DNA from: Neorhizobium vignae
GTDB taxonomy: Bacteria; Pseudomonadota; Alphaproteobacteria; Rhizobiales; Rhizobiaceae
NCBI RefSeq assembly: GCF_000732195.1
Contig: NZ_JNNU01000011.1
Span: forward strand, 181,930 to 245,929
Direction of reading: 5' to 3'
Length of the DNA: 64,000 bases
Shown piece by piece: positions 54,460 to 64,000 of this stretch (the stretch's first letter is position 1; each line of letters starts with the position of its first letter). The translations under genes were made by a program, and so were the position numbers. The notes under the pieces are model-generated. The model had not been told where the DNA came from and made no database searches. It saw only the letters and a program-made list of their open reading frames with translations.

Positions 54460-55410
54460 TTAAAGGGCGAGCGACAGGAGGAGGCCGGCAAACAGGATCG
54501 CGCCAACGCGGTTATTGGACTTGAAAAGCTTCAGGCACTGGTCGGCATTGCCGATATCGAGGACCAGAACCTGCCAGCCGAACATTACCGCCGCGGCGAA
54601 AAGGCCGAGATAGGCAAGGAAACCGACGCCGGCCGATCCGAAAGCGAGCAGCAGGAAGACGAGCGTCAGGCCGTAAAGACCGATCAGCCACGGCTTGGTA
54701 TTGTCGCCGAAGAGACGCGCGGTCGAGCGTACCCCGATCAGCTCGTCATCCTCCTTGTCCTGATGGGCATAGATCGTGTCGTATCCGATCGTCCAGGCGA
54801 TGGCGGCAAGGTAGAGCCAGATGGCGGCAAGCGAGAGACTGCCAAACGTTGCGGCCCAGCCCATCAGCGCGCCCCAGGAAAATGCAAGACCCAGGAAAAA
54901 CTGCGGCCAGTCGGTGAACCGCTTGGCGAAGGGATAGATCGCCACCACCGCCAGCGACAGGATGCCGAGCAGGATGGTGAAGGCGTTGAACTGGATGAGG
55001 ACGAGCAGGCCGACCAGCGCCTGCACGGCGATGAAGACCTTGGCTTCGAAGCGGGAGACGCGGCCGGAGGGCAGCGGCCGCGAACGGGTACGCGCCACTT
55101 CCATGTCGATGTCATGGTCGACCAGATCGTTATAGGTGCAGCCGGCGCCGCGCATGGCGACCGACCCCAGGAAGAACAGCGCGAGGTGGAAAAGCAGGAG
55201 GCCGAGGGAAAACGGGCCATCTTCCTTGGCAGCGTTCGCCGCCAGCGCCGCGGACCAGAAACACGGCCACATCAAAAGCTGCCAGCCGATCGGCCGGTCC
55301 CACCTTGCGAGCTGCGCATAGGGCCAGGCCGGCCGCGGCAGGACGCGGTAGACCCAGTTGTCGGATGGAGCGTCGGCCACGCGGCCGCTGAAATCGTCGG
55401 CGTTCGTCAT
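54460..55410 (-). CDS. ubiA: 4-hydroxybenzoate polyprenyltransferase
   Basis: Membrane prenyltransferase of 316 residues that attaches the polyprenyl tail to 4-hydroxybenzoate in ubiquinone biosynthesis. The first prenyl-diphosphate/Mg motif is YNDLVDHDIDMEVARTRSRP; the second is YDTIYAHQDKEDDELIGVRS. Multiple hydrophobic helices follow. The N-terminal region (RPAWPYAQLARWDRPIGWQL) is typical of alphaproteobacterial UbiA. It is a single gene on the minus strand, convergent with DUF6101. Confidence 0.95.
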   Translation of the reverse strand: MTNADDFSGRVADAPSDNWVYRVLPRPAWPYAQLARWDRPIGWQLLMWPCFWSAALAANAAKEDGPFSLGLLLFHLALFFLGSVAMRGAGCTYNDLVDHDIDMEVARTRSRPLPSGRVSRFEAKVFIAVQALVGLLVLIQFNAFTILLGILSLAVVAIYPFAKRFTDWPQFFLGLAFSWGALMGWAATFGSLSLAAIWLYLAAIAWTIGYDTIYAHQDKEDDELIGVRSTARLFGDNTKPWLIGLYGLTLVFLLLAFGSAGVGFLAYLGLFAAAVMFGWQVLVLDIGNADQCLKLFKSNNRVGAILFAGLLLSLAL

Positions 55411-55509
55411 GGCCGGTTCTAGCGCCGGCCGAACGCTACGGTCAAGCCGGCGCTTTGTCGCCTTCCGGAGTGGAGACGCCCGCGCCTCGCGGCGTGAAAG
55501 AACGACGCC

Positions 55510-56319
55510 TTAGGGCAGCGAGAAGCCGAATTTGTAGCTTGCCGAAACGCCGAACATCAGCTGGTTTTTTGAGCCTCGCTCGCGCACCAGGCTGCTGTCG
55601 GCGACATCGCCCGTCAGCCGCTTGTATTCGGCGAACGAGGTGAGCTCGAGCTGTTCGGTCGCCTTCCAGGTCAGCGCCGCACCGACGCCCACCGAATGCA
55701 GGCCGCTGCCCGGATCGTAGGCGGAGAGGCCCGACGCCGCTGACTCGCTCGGGGTCACCTTGTAATAGGCATCGTTGTAGCCGTTGCTTGCCCAGGTCGC
55801 CCGCGGACCGCCGGAAAGCCTGAGGTCCGGTTGAAGATCGGTGAAGGCATCGACCGAGACATCGGCGACGACACCCTCGTGGCTGCGGATGCCCTGGCGG
55901 ATTTCTGCCCGGGCGCGGATCCAGTCGGTCGGATAGATATCGACGAAGCCGCCGACTTCGCCGCCGAGCTTCACCTTTTTCAGACCCCTGAGATCATCGG
56001 AGGTATCATCGTCGCGCGGCATGATCAGCTTGGCCGCCACGCCGGCGCGGATCGAACCCTGGTCGATCAGCGCGAAGGAGATGCTGTCGTTGCGGGAGGA
56101 GAAGCGTGCCTGCTTGCTGTTCTGGCGGCCGAGCGAAATGATCGGCGAGAACTGCAGGCTGCGGCCGTTGTCGCCCTCGAATTTCGGCGCGACGAAACCG
56201 GCGCCGCCGAGCGTCAGGTACCAGTCGCCTGACCAGAAACCTTCCTGGGCCCCGGCGCTGCCGGGGGAAACGATCGAAAAGACGGAGATGAAAAGGGCAG
56301 CCCGGAGAGGCAGGGACAT
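55510..56319 (-). CDS. MipA/OmpV family outer-membrane protein
   Basis: Outer-membrane beta-barrel protein of 269 residues. The signal peptide (SLPLRAALFISVFSIVSPGS, cleaved near AGAQ) leads to WYLTLGGAGFVAPKFEGDNG and SPIISLGRQ, the MipA/OmpV opening, with alternating strands to a C-terminal Phe-containing end (ASYKFGFSLP). MipA links lytic transglycosylase to penicillin-binding protein in E. coli; for most homologs only the barrel fold is known. The ATG preceded by AGGATCC was chosen over one 14 codons upstream, which would break the signal peptide. Confidence 0.85.
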   Translation of the reverse strand: MSLPLRAALFISVFSIVSPGSAGAQEGFWSGDWYLTLGGAGFVAPKFEGDNGRSLQFSPIISLGRQNSKQARFSSRNDSISFALIDQGSIRAGVAAKLIMPRDDDTSDDLRGLKKVKLGGEVGGFVDIYPTDWIRARAEIRQGIRSHEGVVADVSVDAFTDLQPDLRLSGGPRATWASNGYNDAYYKVTPSESAASGLSAYDPGSGLHSVGVGAALTWKATEQLELTSFAEYKRLTGDVADSSLVRERGSKNQLMFGVSASYKFGFSLP

Positions 56320-56419
56320 GGCAATGGATCCTGAAAACGCAAAACAGAACAGAGACCCCACTGGGGATTTCTGTTCTATTATCGCATTTCCATTGCCAGC
56401 CTGTTAACCAAGCGGACGT

Positions 56420-57676
56420 TCAGACGGCGACCTTGTCGAGCGGGATGCGGCTCTGTTCGAAGGCCCTGAGTTCCGCCTCGCGCTCGTAGATGTAGTCGCG
56501 GTTGTCCGGAACGGCGGTACGTTTCTTGACGATCTGCATCTGGAAAATGAAGAAGCTTTCATGGGTGAAGGCCATTTCCGAACCGGCCAGATAGAACTCC
56601 CACATCCGCACGAAACGATCGTCGTAAAGCGCCGCCGCCTTGTCCTTGTTGGCTATGAATCGCTCGCGCCAGTGGCGCAGCGTATGGGCATAGTGCATCG
56701 GCAAGATTTCGATGTCGGAGACGAGCAGGCCCGCCTTCTCGATCGACGGCATCACTTCCGAGATCGCCGGGATATAACCACCCGGGAAGATGTATTTCTC
56801 GATCCAGGGATTGTTGATGAGGGCCGGATAGGGCTGGCCGATCGAATGCAGGACCATCACGCCGTCATCGGCGAGAACGTCGTTCACCTTGTTGAAGAAC
56901 TTGGGGTAATTCAATCGGCCAACGTGCTCGAACATGCCGACGGAAACGATGCGGTCGTAGCGCTTGTCCGGCGGCAGGTAATAGTAGTCCTGCAGTTCGA
57001 AGCGGACGCTGTTGGCAAGCCCACGCTTGGCGGCGCGTTGGTTCGAAATCTTGAGCTGCGCGGTCGAGAGCGTGATGCCGGTTACGTCGACGCCGGAAGA
57101 TTCCGACAGATACATGGCCATGCCGCCCCAGCCGGAGCCGATCTCCAGCGCCTTCTGGCCCGGCTCGGCAAGCAGCTTGGCGACGATATGGCGCTTCTTG
57201 GCGATCTGGGCCTCGTCGAGCGAAATGCCCGGCGGATTGAAATAGGCGCAGGAATATTGCCAGTCTTCGTCAAGGAAGAGCGAGAACAGCTTTTCGTTGA
57301 GATCGTAGTGATGGGCGACGTTGCGCCGATTGTGGTTGATCGGCACACGGTTGCGGAACTGGGAAACCAGCACGCGGGCGATGCCGCGCCAGATCATCCC
57401 AAAGGTCAGGCCTTCGCTGAGGGTATTGTCCTTGATGAGCGCCAGGAACTCGTAGATGTCGCCGTCATCGATGACGAGACGGCCGTCCATGTAAAGCTCG
57501 CCGAGCTTCAAGGGAGGATCCGCCACCAGTTCGCGTTCGGCAGCCTCGTCGATAAACCGTATCGAAACGGAGCGCCCACTGCCGCCGCCATAACGCTGCT
57601 CGCCGCCCGAACCGCGTACGATCAAAGTTCCAGTCTTGATGATTTTGCTGAGAAGATTGTGAAGGGACGAGGCCAC
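56420..57676 (-). CDS. cfa: Cyclopropane-fatty-acyl-phospholipid synthase
   Basis: SAM-dependent enzyme of 418 residues that adds a methylene bridge to unsaturated acyl chains of membrane phospholipids. The N-terminal lipid-binding domain has GELYMDGRLVIDDGDIYEFL. The catalytic domain has YDLNEKLFSLFLDEDWQYSC, the SAM-binding LEIGSGWGGMAMYLSE, SVGMFEHVGRLNY and LHSIGQPYPALINNPWIEKY. Cys, Glu and His positions expected for bicarbonate binding are in these blocks. It is downstream of tex but separated from it by a terminator, so it has its own promoter. Rhizobia often have two cfa genes. Confidence 0.95.
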   Translation of the reverse strand: MASSLHNLLSKIIKTGTLIVRGSGGEQRYGGGSGRSVSIRFIDEAAERELVADPPLKLGELYMDGRLVIDDGDIYEFLALIKDNTLSEGLTFGMIWRGIARVLVSQFRNRVPINHNRRNVAHHYDLNEKLFSLFLDEDWQYSCAYFNPPGISLDEAQIAKKRHIVAKLLAEPGQKALEIGSGWGGMAMYLSESSGVDVTGITLSTAQLKISNQRAAKRGLANSVRFELQDYYYLPPDKRYDRIVSVGMFEHVGRLNYPKFFNKVNDVLADDGVMVLHSIGQPYPALINNPWIEKYIFPGGYIPAISEVMPSIEKAGLLVSDIEILPMHYAHTLRHWRERFIANKDKAAALYDDRFVRMWEFYLAGSEMAFTHESFFIFQMQIVKKRTAVPDNRDYIYEREAELRAFEQSRIPLDKVAV

Positions 57677-57771
57677 GGACCCACCTCCAAGAATACTAAG
57701 GATACCTTACTAATCCAAAATCTAGGCGTTTCTGTGCGACTTTCAAGCACATTCCAGCCATGAAAATGACA

Positions 57772-57807
57772 TAAAAAATCAGGCCGTCAAACCCCTGTCT
57801 GACGGCC
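57772..57807 (-). terminator. Rho-independent terminator after tex
   Basis: On the minus strand, GGCCGTCA and TGACGGCC form an 8-bp stem with a 10-base loop, followed by TGATTTTTTA. It lies about 40 bp after the tex stop and ends before the cfa start. Confidence 0.85.
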
Positions 57808-57846
57808 CGCACGCTGTGATTGAGATTTTCCGGAAGCCCGCGAAAA

Positions 57847-60144
57847 TTACTTGCGTTTTAAAGCTTCTGCGAGTGCCGCACCAAAAGCGCCCTGAGATGA
57901 AGGTTTTTCAGTTTTCATCAATTTCGGGTTAACCGGCCGGACGTCGCGATCTCCGCGCGGAGCGGGTGCCGCCTCGCCGCCGTCCTTGCGCATGGTCAGC
58001 GCTATCCTCTTGCGCTTCACATCGACCTCGACGACGCGGACTTTGACCACGTCGCCGGCTTTCACCACCTCGTGCGGGTCCTTGATGAAGCGGTCGGCGA
58101 GCTGCGAGACATGGACCAGCCCGTCCTGGTGCACGCCGATATCGACGAAAGCGCCGAAGGCGGCGACGTTGGTGACCGTGCCTTCGAGCATCATGCCCGG
58201 TTTCAGGTCGGTGATCTCGTACACGCCTTCGGCGAAGGTGGCGGTCTTGAAGCTCGGGCGCGGGTCGCGGCCGGGCTTTTCCAGCTCGGCGATGATGTCC
58301 TTGACAGTCGGCAGGCCGAAGGTCTCGTCAATGAACCGCTTCGGGTCGAGCGCCTTGAGCGCCGCGCTGTCGCCCATCAGCGAGCGCAGGTCGCGGCCGC
58401 AGGCGGCGACGATCTTCTTGGCGACACCGTAGGCTTCCGGATGGACGGCGGAGGCATCGAGCGGCTCCTTGCCGTTCGGGATGCGCAGGAAGCCGGCGGC
58501 CTGCTCGAAGGTGCGGTTGCCGAGGCGGGCGACCTTCAGGAGGTCCCTGCGGCTCGAAAAAGCGCCGTTCTGGTCGCGGTGGGCGACGATCGCCTCGGCA
58601 ATCGAGCGGCTGAGGCCGGAGACGCGGGCGAGCAGCGGCGCGGACGCCATGTTCAAATCGACCCCGACCGCATTCACCGCGTCTTCGACCACCGCATCCA
58701 GCGACCGGGATAGTTTTCCTTGGTCGACATCGTGCTGATATTGGCCGACGCCGATCGATTTCGGTTCGATCTTGACGAGTTCCGCCAACGGATCCTGCAG
58801 GCGGCGGGCGATGGAGACGGCGCCGCGCAGCGACACGTCAAGGCCGGGGAATTCGAGAGCGGCGGTTTCCGACGCGGAATAGACGGAAGCGCCGGCTTCC
58901 GAGACGATAACCTTGGTCGGCTTCTGGCCGGGAAGGTTCAACAGCATGTCGGCGACCAGCTTTTCCGTCTCGCGGCTGCCGGTGCCGTTGCCGATGGCGA
59001 TCAGCTCGACATTGTGTTTGCGGATCAGCGAGGCGAGCTCGGCCTGGGTGCCGCGGATGTCGTTCTTCGGCGGGAACGGGTAGACTGTGGTGGTTTCCAG
59101 CAGCTTGCCGGTGGCATCGACGATCGCCACCTTGACGCCGGTGCGGATGCCCGGATCGAGGCCCATCGTGGGGCGGGAACCGGCAGGTGCGGCGAGCAGA
59201 AGGTCCTTGAGGTTGCGGGCGAAGACGTGGATCGCCTCCTCCTCGGCACGCTCGCGCAGTTCGCGCATCAGGTCGAGCGACAGCGAGACCGAGAGCTTGA
59301 CGCGCCAGGTCCAGCCGGCGGCTTCCATCAGCCAGCGGTCGGCAGCACCCCGGTCGCGAATGTCGAAGGCAAGGGCGATGATGCGCTGGGCGGGCTTGAT
59401 CGGCGACGGATCGTCCTGGTCGACTTCGATCGTCAGCGTCAGGAATTCCTCGTTCCAGCCACGCAGCATGGCAAGCGCGCGATGGCCGGGGGCTGTCGAC
59501 CAGCGTTCGGAATGATCGAAATAGTCCGAGAACTTGGCACCGGCCTCCTGCTTGCCGTCGACAACCTTGGCCTTCAGCGTCGCACCATTGCGCATATGCT
59601 GACGCAGCTTGCCGAGCAGGTCTGCATTTTCGGATAACGTCTCGGCGACGATATCGCGGGCGCCTTCGAGCGCCGTCTTCACGTCGGCGACTTCATCCTT
59701 GATATAGGCTTCGGCCAGTTTCGCCGGATCGGCGCTGCGGTCCGCCCAGATCGCGTCGGCCAAGGGTCCAAGGCCGCGCTCGCGGGCGATCTCGGCGCGG
59801 GTGCGGCGCTTCGGCTTGTAGGGGAGATAAAGGTCTTCGAGCTCGGCCTTGGTCGTCGCCTTGCCGATCTTTGCAGCAAGCTCGTCGGTCATCTTGCCCT
59901 GCGAATTGATCGAATCGACGATCGTCGAACGGCGCGCTTCGAGTTCGCGCAGATAGACCAGGCGTTCCGACAGGTTGCGCAGCTGCGTGTCGTCCAGCCC
60001 GCCTGTCACTTCCTTGCGGTAGCGCGCGATGAACGGCACGGTGGCGCCCTCGTCGATCAGCCCGATCGCGGCGGCGGCCTGTTCGGGACGGGCATTGATT
60101 TCCGCGGCAATAGCAGCGGCAAGGAAACGGAGATCGGCGGCCAT
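57847..60144 (-). CDS. tex: Tex family RNA-binding transcription accessory protein
   Basis: Cytosolic protein of 765 residues, the usual Tex length. Order: N-terminal helical region with [20 protein letters not shown]; the YqgF-like RNase H fold ([20 protein letters not shown]); helix-hairpin-helix repeats ([20 protein letters not shown] preceding [12 protein letters not shown]); and a C-terminal S1 domain ([20 protein letters not shown]) followed by a charged, Pro-rich tail. Tex proteins bind RNA and affect transcription and toxin or stress gene expression in several bacteria. It is ended by a good terminator. Its start has no competing nearby ATG. Confidence 0.96.
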   Translation of the reverse strand: MAADLRFLAAAIAAEINARPEQAAAAIGLIDEGATVPFIARYRKEVTGGLDDTQLRNLSERLVYLRELEARRSTIVDSINSQGKMTDELAAKIGKATTKAELEDLYLPYKPKRRTRAEIARERGLGPLADAIWADRSADPAKLAEAYIKDEVADVKTALEGARDIVAETLSENADLLGKLRQHMRNGATLKAKVVDGKQEAGAKFSDYFDHSERWSTAPGHRALAMLRGWNEEFLTLTIEVDQDDPSPIKPAQRIIALAFDIRDRGAADRWLMEAAGWTWRVKLSVSLSLDLMRELRERAEEEAIHVFARNLKDLLLAAPAGSRPTMGLDPGIRTGVKVAIVDATGKLLETTTVYPFPPKNDIRGTQAELASLIRKHNVELIAIGNGTGSRETEKLVADMLLNLPGQKPTKVIVSEAGASVYSASETAALEFPGLDVSLRGAVSIARRLQDPLAELVKIEPKSIGVGQYQHDVDQGKLSRSLDAVVEDAVNAVGVDLNMASAPLLARVSGLSRSIAEAIVAHRDQNGAFSSRRDLLKVARLGNRTFEQAAGFLRIPNGKEPLDASAVHPEAYGVAKKIVAACGRDLRSLMGDSAALKALDPKRFIDETFGLPTVKDIIAELEKPGRDPRPSFKTATFAEGVYEITDLKPGMMLEGTVTNVAAFGAFVDIGVHQDGLVHVSQLADRFIKDPHEVVKAGDVVKVRVVEVDVKRKRIALTMRKDGGEAAPAPRGDRDVRPVNPKLMKTEKPSSQGAFGAALAEALKRK

Positions 60145-60371
60145 GGGCGTCCTCGTTCAAATGGGAGGCGCGACCATAGTCGAAGTTTGTGGCAAGGCAA
60201 CGTGGCGAGTGCCGGTTCCACAATTTGATTGGAGCCAGCCGTGCCGGAACGAAACAGGCGGTGACCGATCGCTAACCAAGGCCCTGTGGAAAAGAATTAA
60301 CCCACTCTCACCTCCTGCGACAGGCAACTAAAACCCATCCCGCCGCATGATGTGGCCGAATGGAGAGACGA

Positions 60372-60581
60372 ATGCCCAAAAACGCCGCCAGGATTCTGGC
60401 ATTTGATACGGCGGTCGCCAATGAAGAGCTCGAGGCTGCCATTTCCTATCTCGAACAGAAGCTGAACGATGCGTCCCTTCGGAACGAACCGGTGCCTTTC
60501 CTCGCCTATCGGAACAGGGTGATCTTCCAGGCGACCCTGGATATCCGACGTGGCGCCAAGAATCGGCGTGGTGAATTCTGA
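60372..60581 (+). CDS. Small protein of unknown function
   Basis: Protein of 69 residues, MPKNAARILAFDTAVANEEL to a basic end (RRGAKNRRGEF). Two predicted helices, the second rich in Glu/Leu (EAAISYLEQKLNDASLRNE), then a short FLAYRNRVIFQATLD segment. The ATG with GGAGAG at 5 bp spacing was chosen over one four codons upstream. No known family was recognised; composition and ribosome site support a real gene. It sits alone between divergent tex and downstream purD. Confidence 0.6.
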   Translation: MPKNAARILAFDTAVANEELEAAISYLEQKLNDASLRNEPVPFLAYRNRVIFQATLDIRRGAKNRRGEF

Positions 60582-60727
60582 CCTTTGTCGAACGCAACGG
60601 CCTCCCGTCAAAACGCCATGACGGCCACAAGATGGGAGGCCACCTAAGCCTTGGCTCTTGACCTTTGCCTCCCCTCCCCTTAACCGCCGCGCAAGGCCAA
60701 GGTTTTCAGCGCAGACGAGGGCAGGAC

Positions 60728-61999
60728 ATGAAGGTTCTCTTGATCGGTTCGGGTGGACGCGAGCACGCGCTCGCCTGGAAACTCGCCCAGTCTCCGAAAC
60801 TCGGCAAACTCTACGCCGCCCCCGGCAATCCCGGCATCGCCGATCATGCCGAACTCGTATCGCTCGACATCGACGATCATGCCGCCGTCGCGGCCTTCAG
60901 CATCGACAACGCAATCGATCTCGTCGTCGTGGGGCCGGAGGCGCCGCTCGTGGCCGGGCTTGCGGACCATCTCCGCGCCAAGGGCATCGCGACCTTCGGT
61001 CCTTCCGCAGCCGCCGCCCAGCTCGAAGGCTCGAAGGGTTTCACCAAGGACCTCTGCGCCCGCTACGATATCCCGACCGGCGCCTATCGCCGCTTCACCG
61101 ACGCGGCCGAGGCCAAGGCCTATGTGCGCGAACAGGGCGCGCCGATCGTCGTGAAGGCAGACGGGCTTGCCGCCGGCAAGGGCGTCACCGTCGCCATGGT
61201 GCTCGACGAGGCGCTTGCGGCGATCGACGACTGTTTCGACGGCGCCTTCGGATCGGCCGGCGCGGAAGTGGTGGTCGAAGCCTATCTGGACGGGGAGGAG
61301 GCGAGCTTCTTCTGCCTGTCCGACGGCAGGACGGCGCTGGCGCTGGCGACGGCCCAGGACCACAAGCGGGTCGGCGACGGCGATACCGGCCCCAATACCG
61401 GCGGCATGGGCGCATATTCGCCCGCTCCCGTCATGACGCCGGACATGGTCGCGCGCACGATGAAGGAGATCATCGAGCCGACGATCCGCGGCATGGCCGA
61501 AAGCGGGCATCCCTTTACCGGCGTGTTCTTCGCCGGCCTGATGATCACCGCCAAGGGTCCGGAACTGATCGAATACAATGTCCGCTTCGGCGACCCCGAA
61601 TGCCAGGTGCTGATGATGCGGCTGAAGAGTGACCTGCTCGACCTGCTCCATGCGGCCGCGACCGAGACGCTCGACCAGGTTTCCGCGGAGTGGAGCGACG
61701 ACGTGGCGCTGACCGTGGTCATGGCCTCCAAGGGTTATCCCGGCGTCTATGACAAGGGCACCCCGATCGCCCACCTGCCGGAGGATACTGCCGGCGGGAA
61801 GATCTTCCACGCCGGGACGGCCCTCAAGGGTGGCGCTCTCGTCGCAACCGGCGGCCGGGTGCTGAACGTTACGGCCACCGCCGAGACCGTCGCGGAGGCG
61901 CAAGCCCGCGCCTACGAGCTCGTGGACCAGGTCCAATGGGAAAATGGCTTCTGCCGCCGCGATATCGGCTGGCAGGCGGTGGCGCGCGAGAAGAACTGA
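60728..61999 (+). CDS. purD: Phosphoribosylamine-glycine ligase
   Basis: ATP-grasp enzyme of 423 residues for the second step of de novo purine synthesis (GAR synthesis). It opens [20 protein letters not shown], the PurD signature. ATP-grasp motifs include [40 protein letters not shown] and [20 protein letters not shown]. The start at ATG 60728 follows GGCAGG; a frame extension upstream has no conserved sequence. A stem (GGCCTCCC / GGGAGGCC, 60599-60641) lies in the gap before it. Other pur genes are not in the window. Confidence 0.97.
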   Translation: MKVLLIGSGGREHALAWKLAQSPKLGKLYAAPGNPGIADHAELVSLDIDDHAAVAAFSIDNAIDLVVVGPEAPLVAGLADHLRAKGIATFGPSAAAAQLEGSKGFTKDLCARYDIPTGAYRRFTDAAEAKAYVREQGAPIVVKADGLAAGKGVTVAMVLDEALAAIDDCFDGAFGSAGAEVVVEAYLDGEEASFFCLSDGRTALALATAQDHKRVGDGDTGPNTGGMGAYSPAPVMTPDMVARTMKEIIEPTIRGMAESGHPFTGVFFAGLMITAKGPELIEYNVRFGDPECQVLMMRLKSDLLDLLHAAATETLDQVSAEWSDDVALTVVMASKGYPGVYDKGTPIAHLPEDTAGGKIFHAGTALKGGALVATGGRVLNVTATAETVAEAQARAYELVDQVQWENGFCRRDIGWQAVAREKN

Positions 62000-62099
62000 G
62001 TCCCGATACCGCCAGTTCATTCAAAATTTACCGATTATCCAGACGGGATCGAAACGAAGCCGCGGTAATCATCGGGGACCTCAAGAAGGATTCCCGGTC

Positions 62100-62618
62100 A
62101 TGCGTCTCGTTCTGGCTACAGCTCTGGTGTTTGCAAGCAGTTCCGCTTTCGCGTCGTCGATCACGGTGATCAACGGCACGCATCAGCCAGGCGTCAGCAT
62201 CGTCGCCAAGACCTGCGCAGGCTGCCCGATCGCCGCGGCACCGAAATCGGACGAGGCGGCCTACAAGGTTCCCGATCTGCCGGCAGGCACCCAGAAGACG
62301 GAAATCATCGAGATCAACGGTGAGAAGAAGCTGGCGCGCACCGAAGCCTGGCTCGGCGGCTCCCCGGTGATCCATGTCAGCAAGCTGCCCAAATGGATGG
62401 CCGAGGACAAGGCCATTGCCGAGGTTCACCCGACGACCAACGGCTCGACCCAGACGCAGATCGCGGCCGCCGAAGCACCGTCTGACGGCATCGATACCGA
62501 TGCCATGACCAGCGCTGTGAAAACAATCGGCGAGGCGTCGGTCGGAATTGCCGAAGCTTCGCTTGCGCCGAGGGCGCTGGACCTCGACCTGTTCGTGCTG
62601 CGCACCAACCGGTTCTAA
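62100..62618 (+). CDS. Secreted protein resembling the HPE1-like family
   Basis: Protein of 172 residues with a clear signal peptide (RLVLATALVFASSSAFASSI), so exported. The mature part has a CxxC pair (KTCAGCPIA), a central region LPAGTQKTEIIEINGEKKLA RTEAWLGGSPVIHVSKLP (shown in two pieces), and a low-complexity Thr/Ala/Ser stretch. From memory it resembles Rhizobiaceae proteins annotated as having a plant virulence effector HPE1-like domain; this is the weakest part of the call and may be only a family name without shown effector function. It follows purD by about 100 bp with AGGATTCCCGGTC before the start. Confidence 0.55.
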   Translation: MRLVLATALVFASSSAFASSITVINGTHQPGVSIVAKTCAGCPIAAAPKSDEAAYKVPDLPAGTQKTEIIEINGEKKLARTEAWLGGSPVIHVSKLPKWMAEDKAIAEVHPTTNGSTQTQIAAAEAPSDGIDTDAMTSAVKTIGEASVGIAEASLAPRALDLDLFVLRTNRF

Positions 62619-62899
62619 GTTTAGAAGATCATTATATTTACATAGCAGAAAGTGCTTCTGGAGCGCCTGTTCACGGCATGCGCGTAAATTGCGCATTATC
62701 AAATCCAACCTGCCCAAATTATTTGCGTTTAGGGCTGTCAAGGCCTCGATAATTAAATTTTTATTCAAATGTTCGAGATCACTCTCGCGTCCTAGTGCGA
62801 TGTAAGCACGTGACCCCGGCGCAGGATGCGCTTCCCCAAAACTTCGCCCCCGCTCCGGCTCCTCCGGGAGAATTCGGCTGCCTGAAAGTGAGTCGAAAC
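62619..62899 (+). other. AT-rich leader of the chemoreceptor gene; no gene seen
   Basis: The gap between the secreted-protein gene and the chemoreceptor gene is AT-rich in the middle (TTTGCGTTTAGGG, AATTAAATTTTTATT), typical of rhizobial chemoreceptor promoters, and GC-rich near the start codon with a small CTCC / GGAG hairpin. No open frame with protein-like content was found. Confidence 0.4.
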
Positions 62900-64000
62900 A
62901 TGAAGAATCTCAAGATTTCCCACCAGTTATTGGCCATGGTGGCAGTGCTCATGGTGGCCTTTGCCTCCGTCACCTACTATCAGATCCGCACGTCGATCTC
63001 CTCCATCTATGCCGAGCGCTACGAGATGCTGCGCACCCAGGTGGAATCCGGCATTTCCATCCTGCAATCCTATTACGATCGGGAAAAATCGGGTGAGCTG
63101 AAGCGCGAGGATGCGCAGAAACTGGCTTACGCAACCGTGGCTGGGATCAAGTACGAGCCGGCCGGCTACATCTTCGGCCTGAACTACGACACTGTGACGC
63201 AGTTCCACTATAATTCCAAACTGATCGGCGTGAACCAGAAGGGTCAGCCCGACAAGATGGGCAACCTGTTCCGCGAAGAGATGGTCGCCAAGGGCCGTGC
63301 CGGCGGCGGCGTCACCACCTATTACTGGGAAAAGCCCGGCATGCCGGCCGACAAGGTTTTCGAGAAGGCAGCCTATTCCCGCGCCTTCGAACCTTGGCAG
63401 ATCATTGTAGGCACGGGCGTCTACACCGACGACCTCGACGCCAAGATCAACAAGACGATCCTGGAAGTGGTCGGCATCGGCTTCATCGCCTTCCTGTTTG
63501 CACTCGGCGTCGCCCTCATCGTCATACGCAATATCACCAAGCCGCTTGCCGCCGTGCACACTGCCCTGCAGGCCGTCGCCGACGAAAACGTCACCGCGAC
63601 GATCCCGCATACGGAAATGTCGAACGAAGTGGGCATGATGGCGAAGGCCACACAGGCGCTGCAGGAAAAGATCCGCGAACGCCATGCCATGGCCGCGCGC
63701 GAGGAAAAACAGAAGACGGAGCTCGACCGCGAGCGTCAGCAAAACCTGGACCTGCAGCAGCAGGAAGCCGCCCTGCAGACCCGCGTGGTCTCCACCATCG
63801 GCGAAGCGCTCGAAGCGCTGGCCCAGGGAGACCTCACCGTCCGCTGCAGCGATCTCGGAGCGCGTTACGAAACGCTGCGTCACAACTTCAACGAGGCGCT
63901 CGCCCATCTCGAAGCGGCAATGAGCAAGGTCAATTCCAAGGGCATCGACATCGGCGGCTCGAAGGAAGAAATCCGCCGCGCCTCGAGCGAGTTGTCGCAG
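62900..64000 (+). CDS. Methyl-accepting chemotaxis protein with single Cache domain, 3' end outside window
   Basis: The first 367 residues of a chemoreceptor; the signalling hairpin lies beyond the right edge. TM1 is near residues 8-25 (HQLLAMVAVLMVAFASVTYY). A periplasmic sCache_2-type domain follows, with GYIFGLNYDTVTQFHYNSKL, then KAAYSRAFEPWQIIVGTGVY. TM2 (EVVGIGFIAFLFALGVALIV) leads to HAMP (RNITKPLAAVHTALQAVADE) and a long coiled coil (EEKQKTELDRERQQNLDLQQ). sCache_2 sensors often detect small carboxylates or related metabolites; the ligand is not predictable here. The ATG at 62900 is the only good start. Confidence 0.92.
   Translation, partial: MKNLKISHQLLAMVAVLMVAFASVTYYQIRTSISSIYAERYEMLRTQVESGISILQSYYDREKSGELKREDAQKLAYATVAGIKYEPAGYIFGLNYDTVTQFHYNSKLIGVNQKGQPDKMGNLFREEMVAKGRAGGGVTTYYWEKPGMPADKVFEKAAYSRAFEPWQIIVGTGVYTDDLDAKINKTILEVVGIGFIAFLFALGVALIVIRNITKPLAAVHTALQAVADENVTATIPHTEMSNEVGMMAKATQALQEKIRERHAMAAREEKQKTELDRERQQNLDLQQQEAALQTRVVSTIGEALEALAQGDLTVRCSDLGARYETLRHNFNEALAHLEAAMSKVNSKGIDIGGSKEEIRRASSELSQ

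Noticed and set aside
60599..60641. GGCCTCCC / GGGAGGCC stem between the small protein gene and purD
   Set aside because: The loop is large and no T run follows on either strand, so a terminator or RNA gene is not supported; it is mentioned only in the purD entry.

Overview
The window is high-GC, gene-dense chromosomal DNA of an alphaproteobacterium, almost certainly a Rhizobiaceae member (Rhizobium / Neorhizobium / Agrobacterium type). The pointers are two BA14K-family proteins, a DUF1217 repeat protein, DUF6101 and DUF3175 proteins, BioMNY, a GlgE/TreS-Mak/GlgB operon, a palindromic rhizobial intergenic repeat, and a small secreted protein resembling the HPE1-like family. I see no rRNA, tRNA, insertion sequence, phage or CRISPR array. 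Names rest on motif recognition only, since no database search was possible.

Layout. 1-6.3 kb (minus strand): an amino-sugar regulon with nagB, a SIS-domain protein, nagA, a ceramidase-like hydrolase, a sugar-binding protein and an ABC permease. It faces a LacI-type regulator (6.4-7.4 kb). Two near-identical CAACCGGTTG palindromes, each abutting a TTGACA -35 box, mark the two promoters. 7.4-9.6 kb: DUF3175, a cupin and an orphan TctC-type binding protein. 9.8-18.6 kb: the GlgE pathway operon, glgE (with an extra degenerate GH13-like N-terminal domain), a treS-maltokinase fusion and glgB. 18.6-23.8 kb: an inverted pair of rhizobial repeats, a YcaQ-type protein, bioMNY, a thioesterase, an HDAC-like amidohydrolase and xseB. 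23.9-30.7 kb: a TAXI TRAP transporter with its DUF1850 partner, a decayed DUF86 remnant, a pirin and dxs. 30.7-36.2 kb (minus): a 2OG-Fe(II) oxygenase, YceI plus cytochrome b561, DUF4424 and a chemoreceptor. 36.3-40.5 kb: tlyA, a TrmA/RlmD-type RNA methyltransferase, an animal-type heme peroxidase and a small secreted Asp-Arg repeat protein. 40.5-43.2 kb (minus): a crotonase and an acyl-CoA dehydrogenase behind a 7-2-7 palindrome resembling LiuR sites. 43.4-47.3 kb: a CorA-type transporter, two BA14K proteins, and a Rieske oxygenase preceded by a clear cobalamin riboswitch. 47.4-54.4 kb: an unrecognised protein, threonylcarbamoyl-AMP synthase, an FAD oxidoreductase overlapping a ModE-like regulator, the DUF1217 repeat protein and DUF6101. 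54.4-64 kb: ubiA, MipA/OmpV, cfa, tex, a small protein, purD, the HPE1-like secreted protein and a second chemoreceptor cut by the right edge.

Most interesting: (1) a B12 riboswitch placed to control a GbcA-like Rieske oxygenase, a target I do not know from the usual B12 regulon; (2) the N-terminal 400 residues of GlgE, which look like an inactivated copy of its own catalytic barrel, with the two catalytic positions replaced and still exactly 29 residues apart; (3) the self-contained LacI amino-sugar regulon that includes a cytosolic ceramidase-fold protein lacking the usual nucleophile; (4) a roughly 860-residue DUF1217 protein built from about six repeats.
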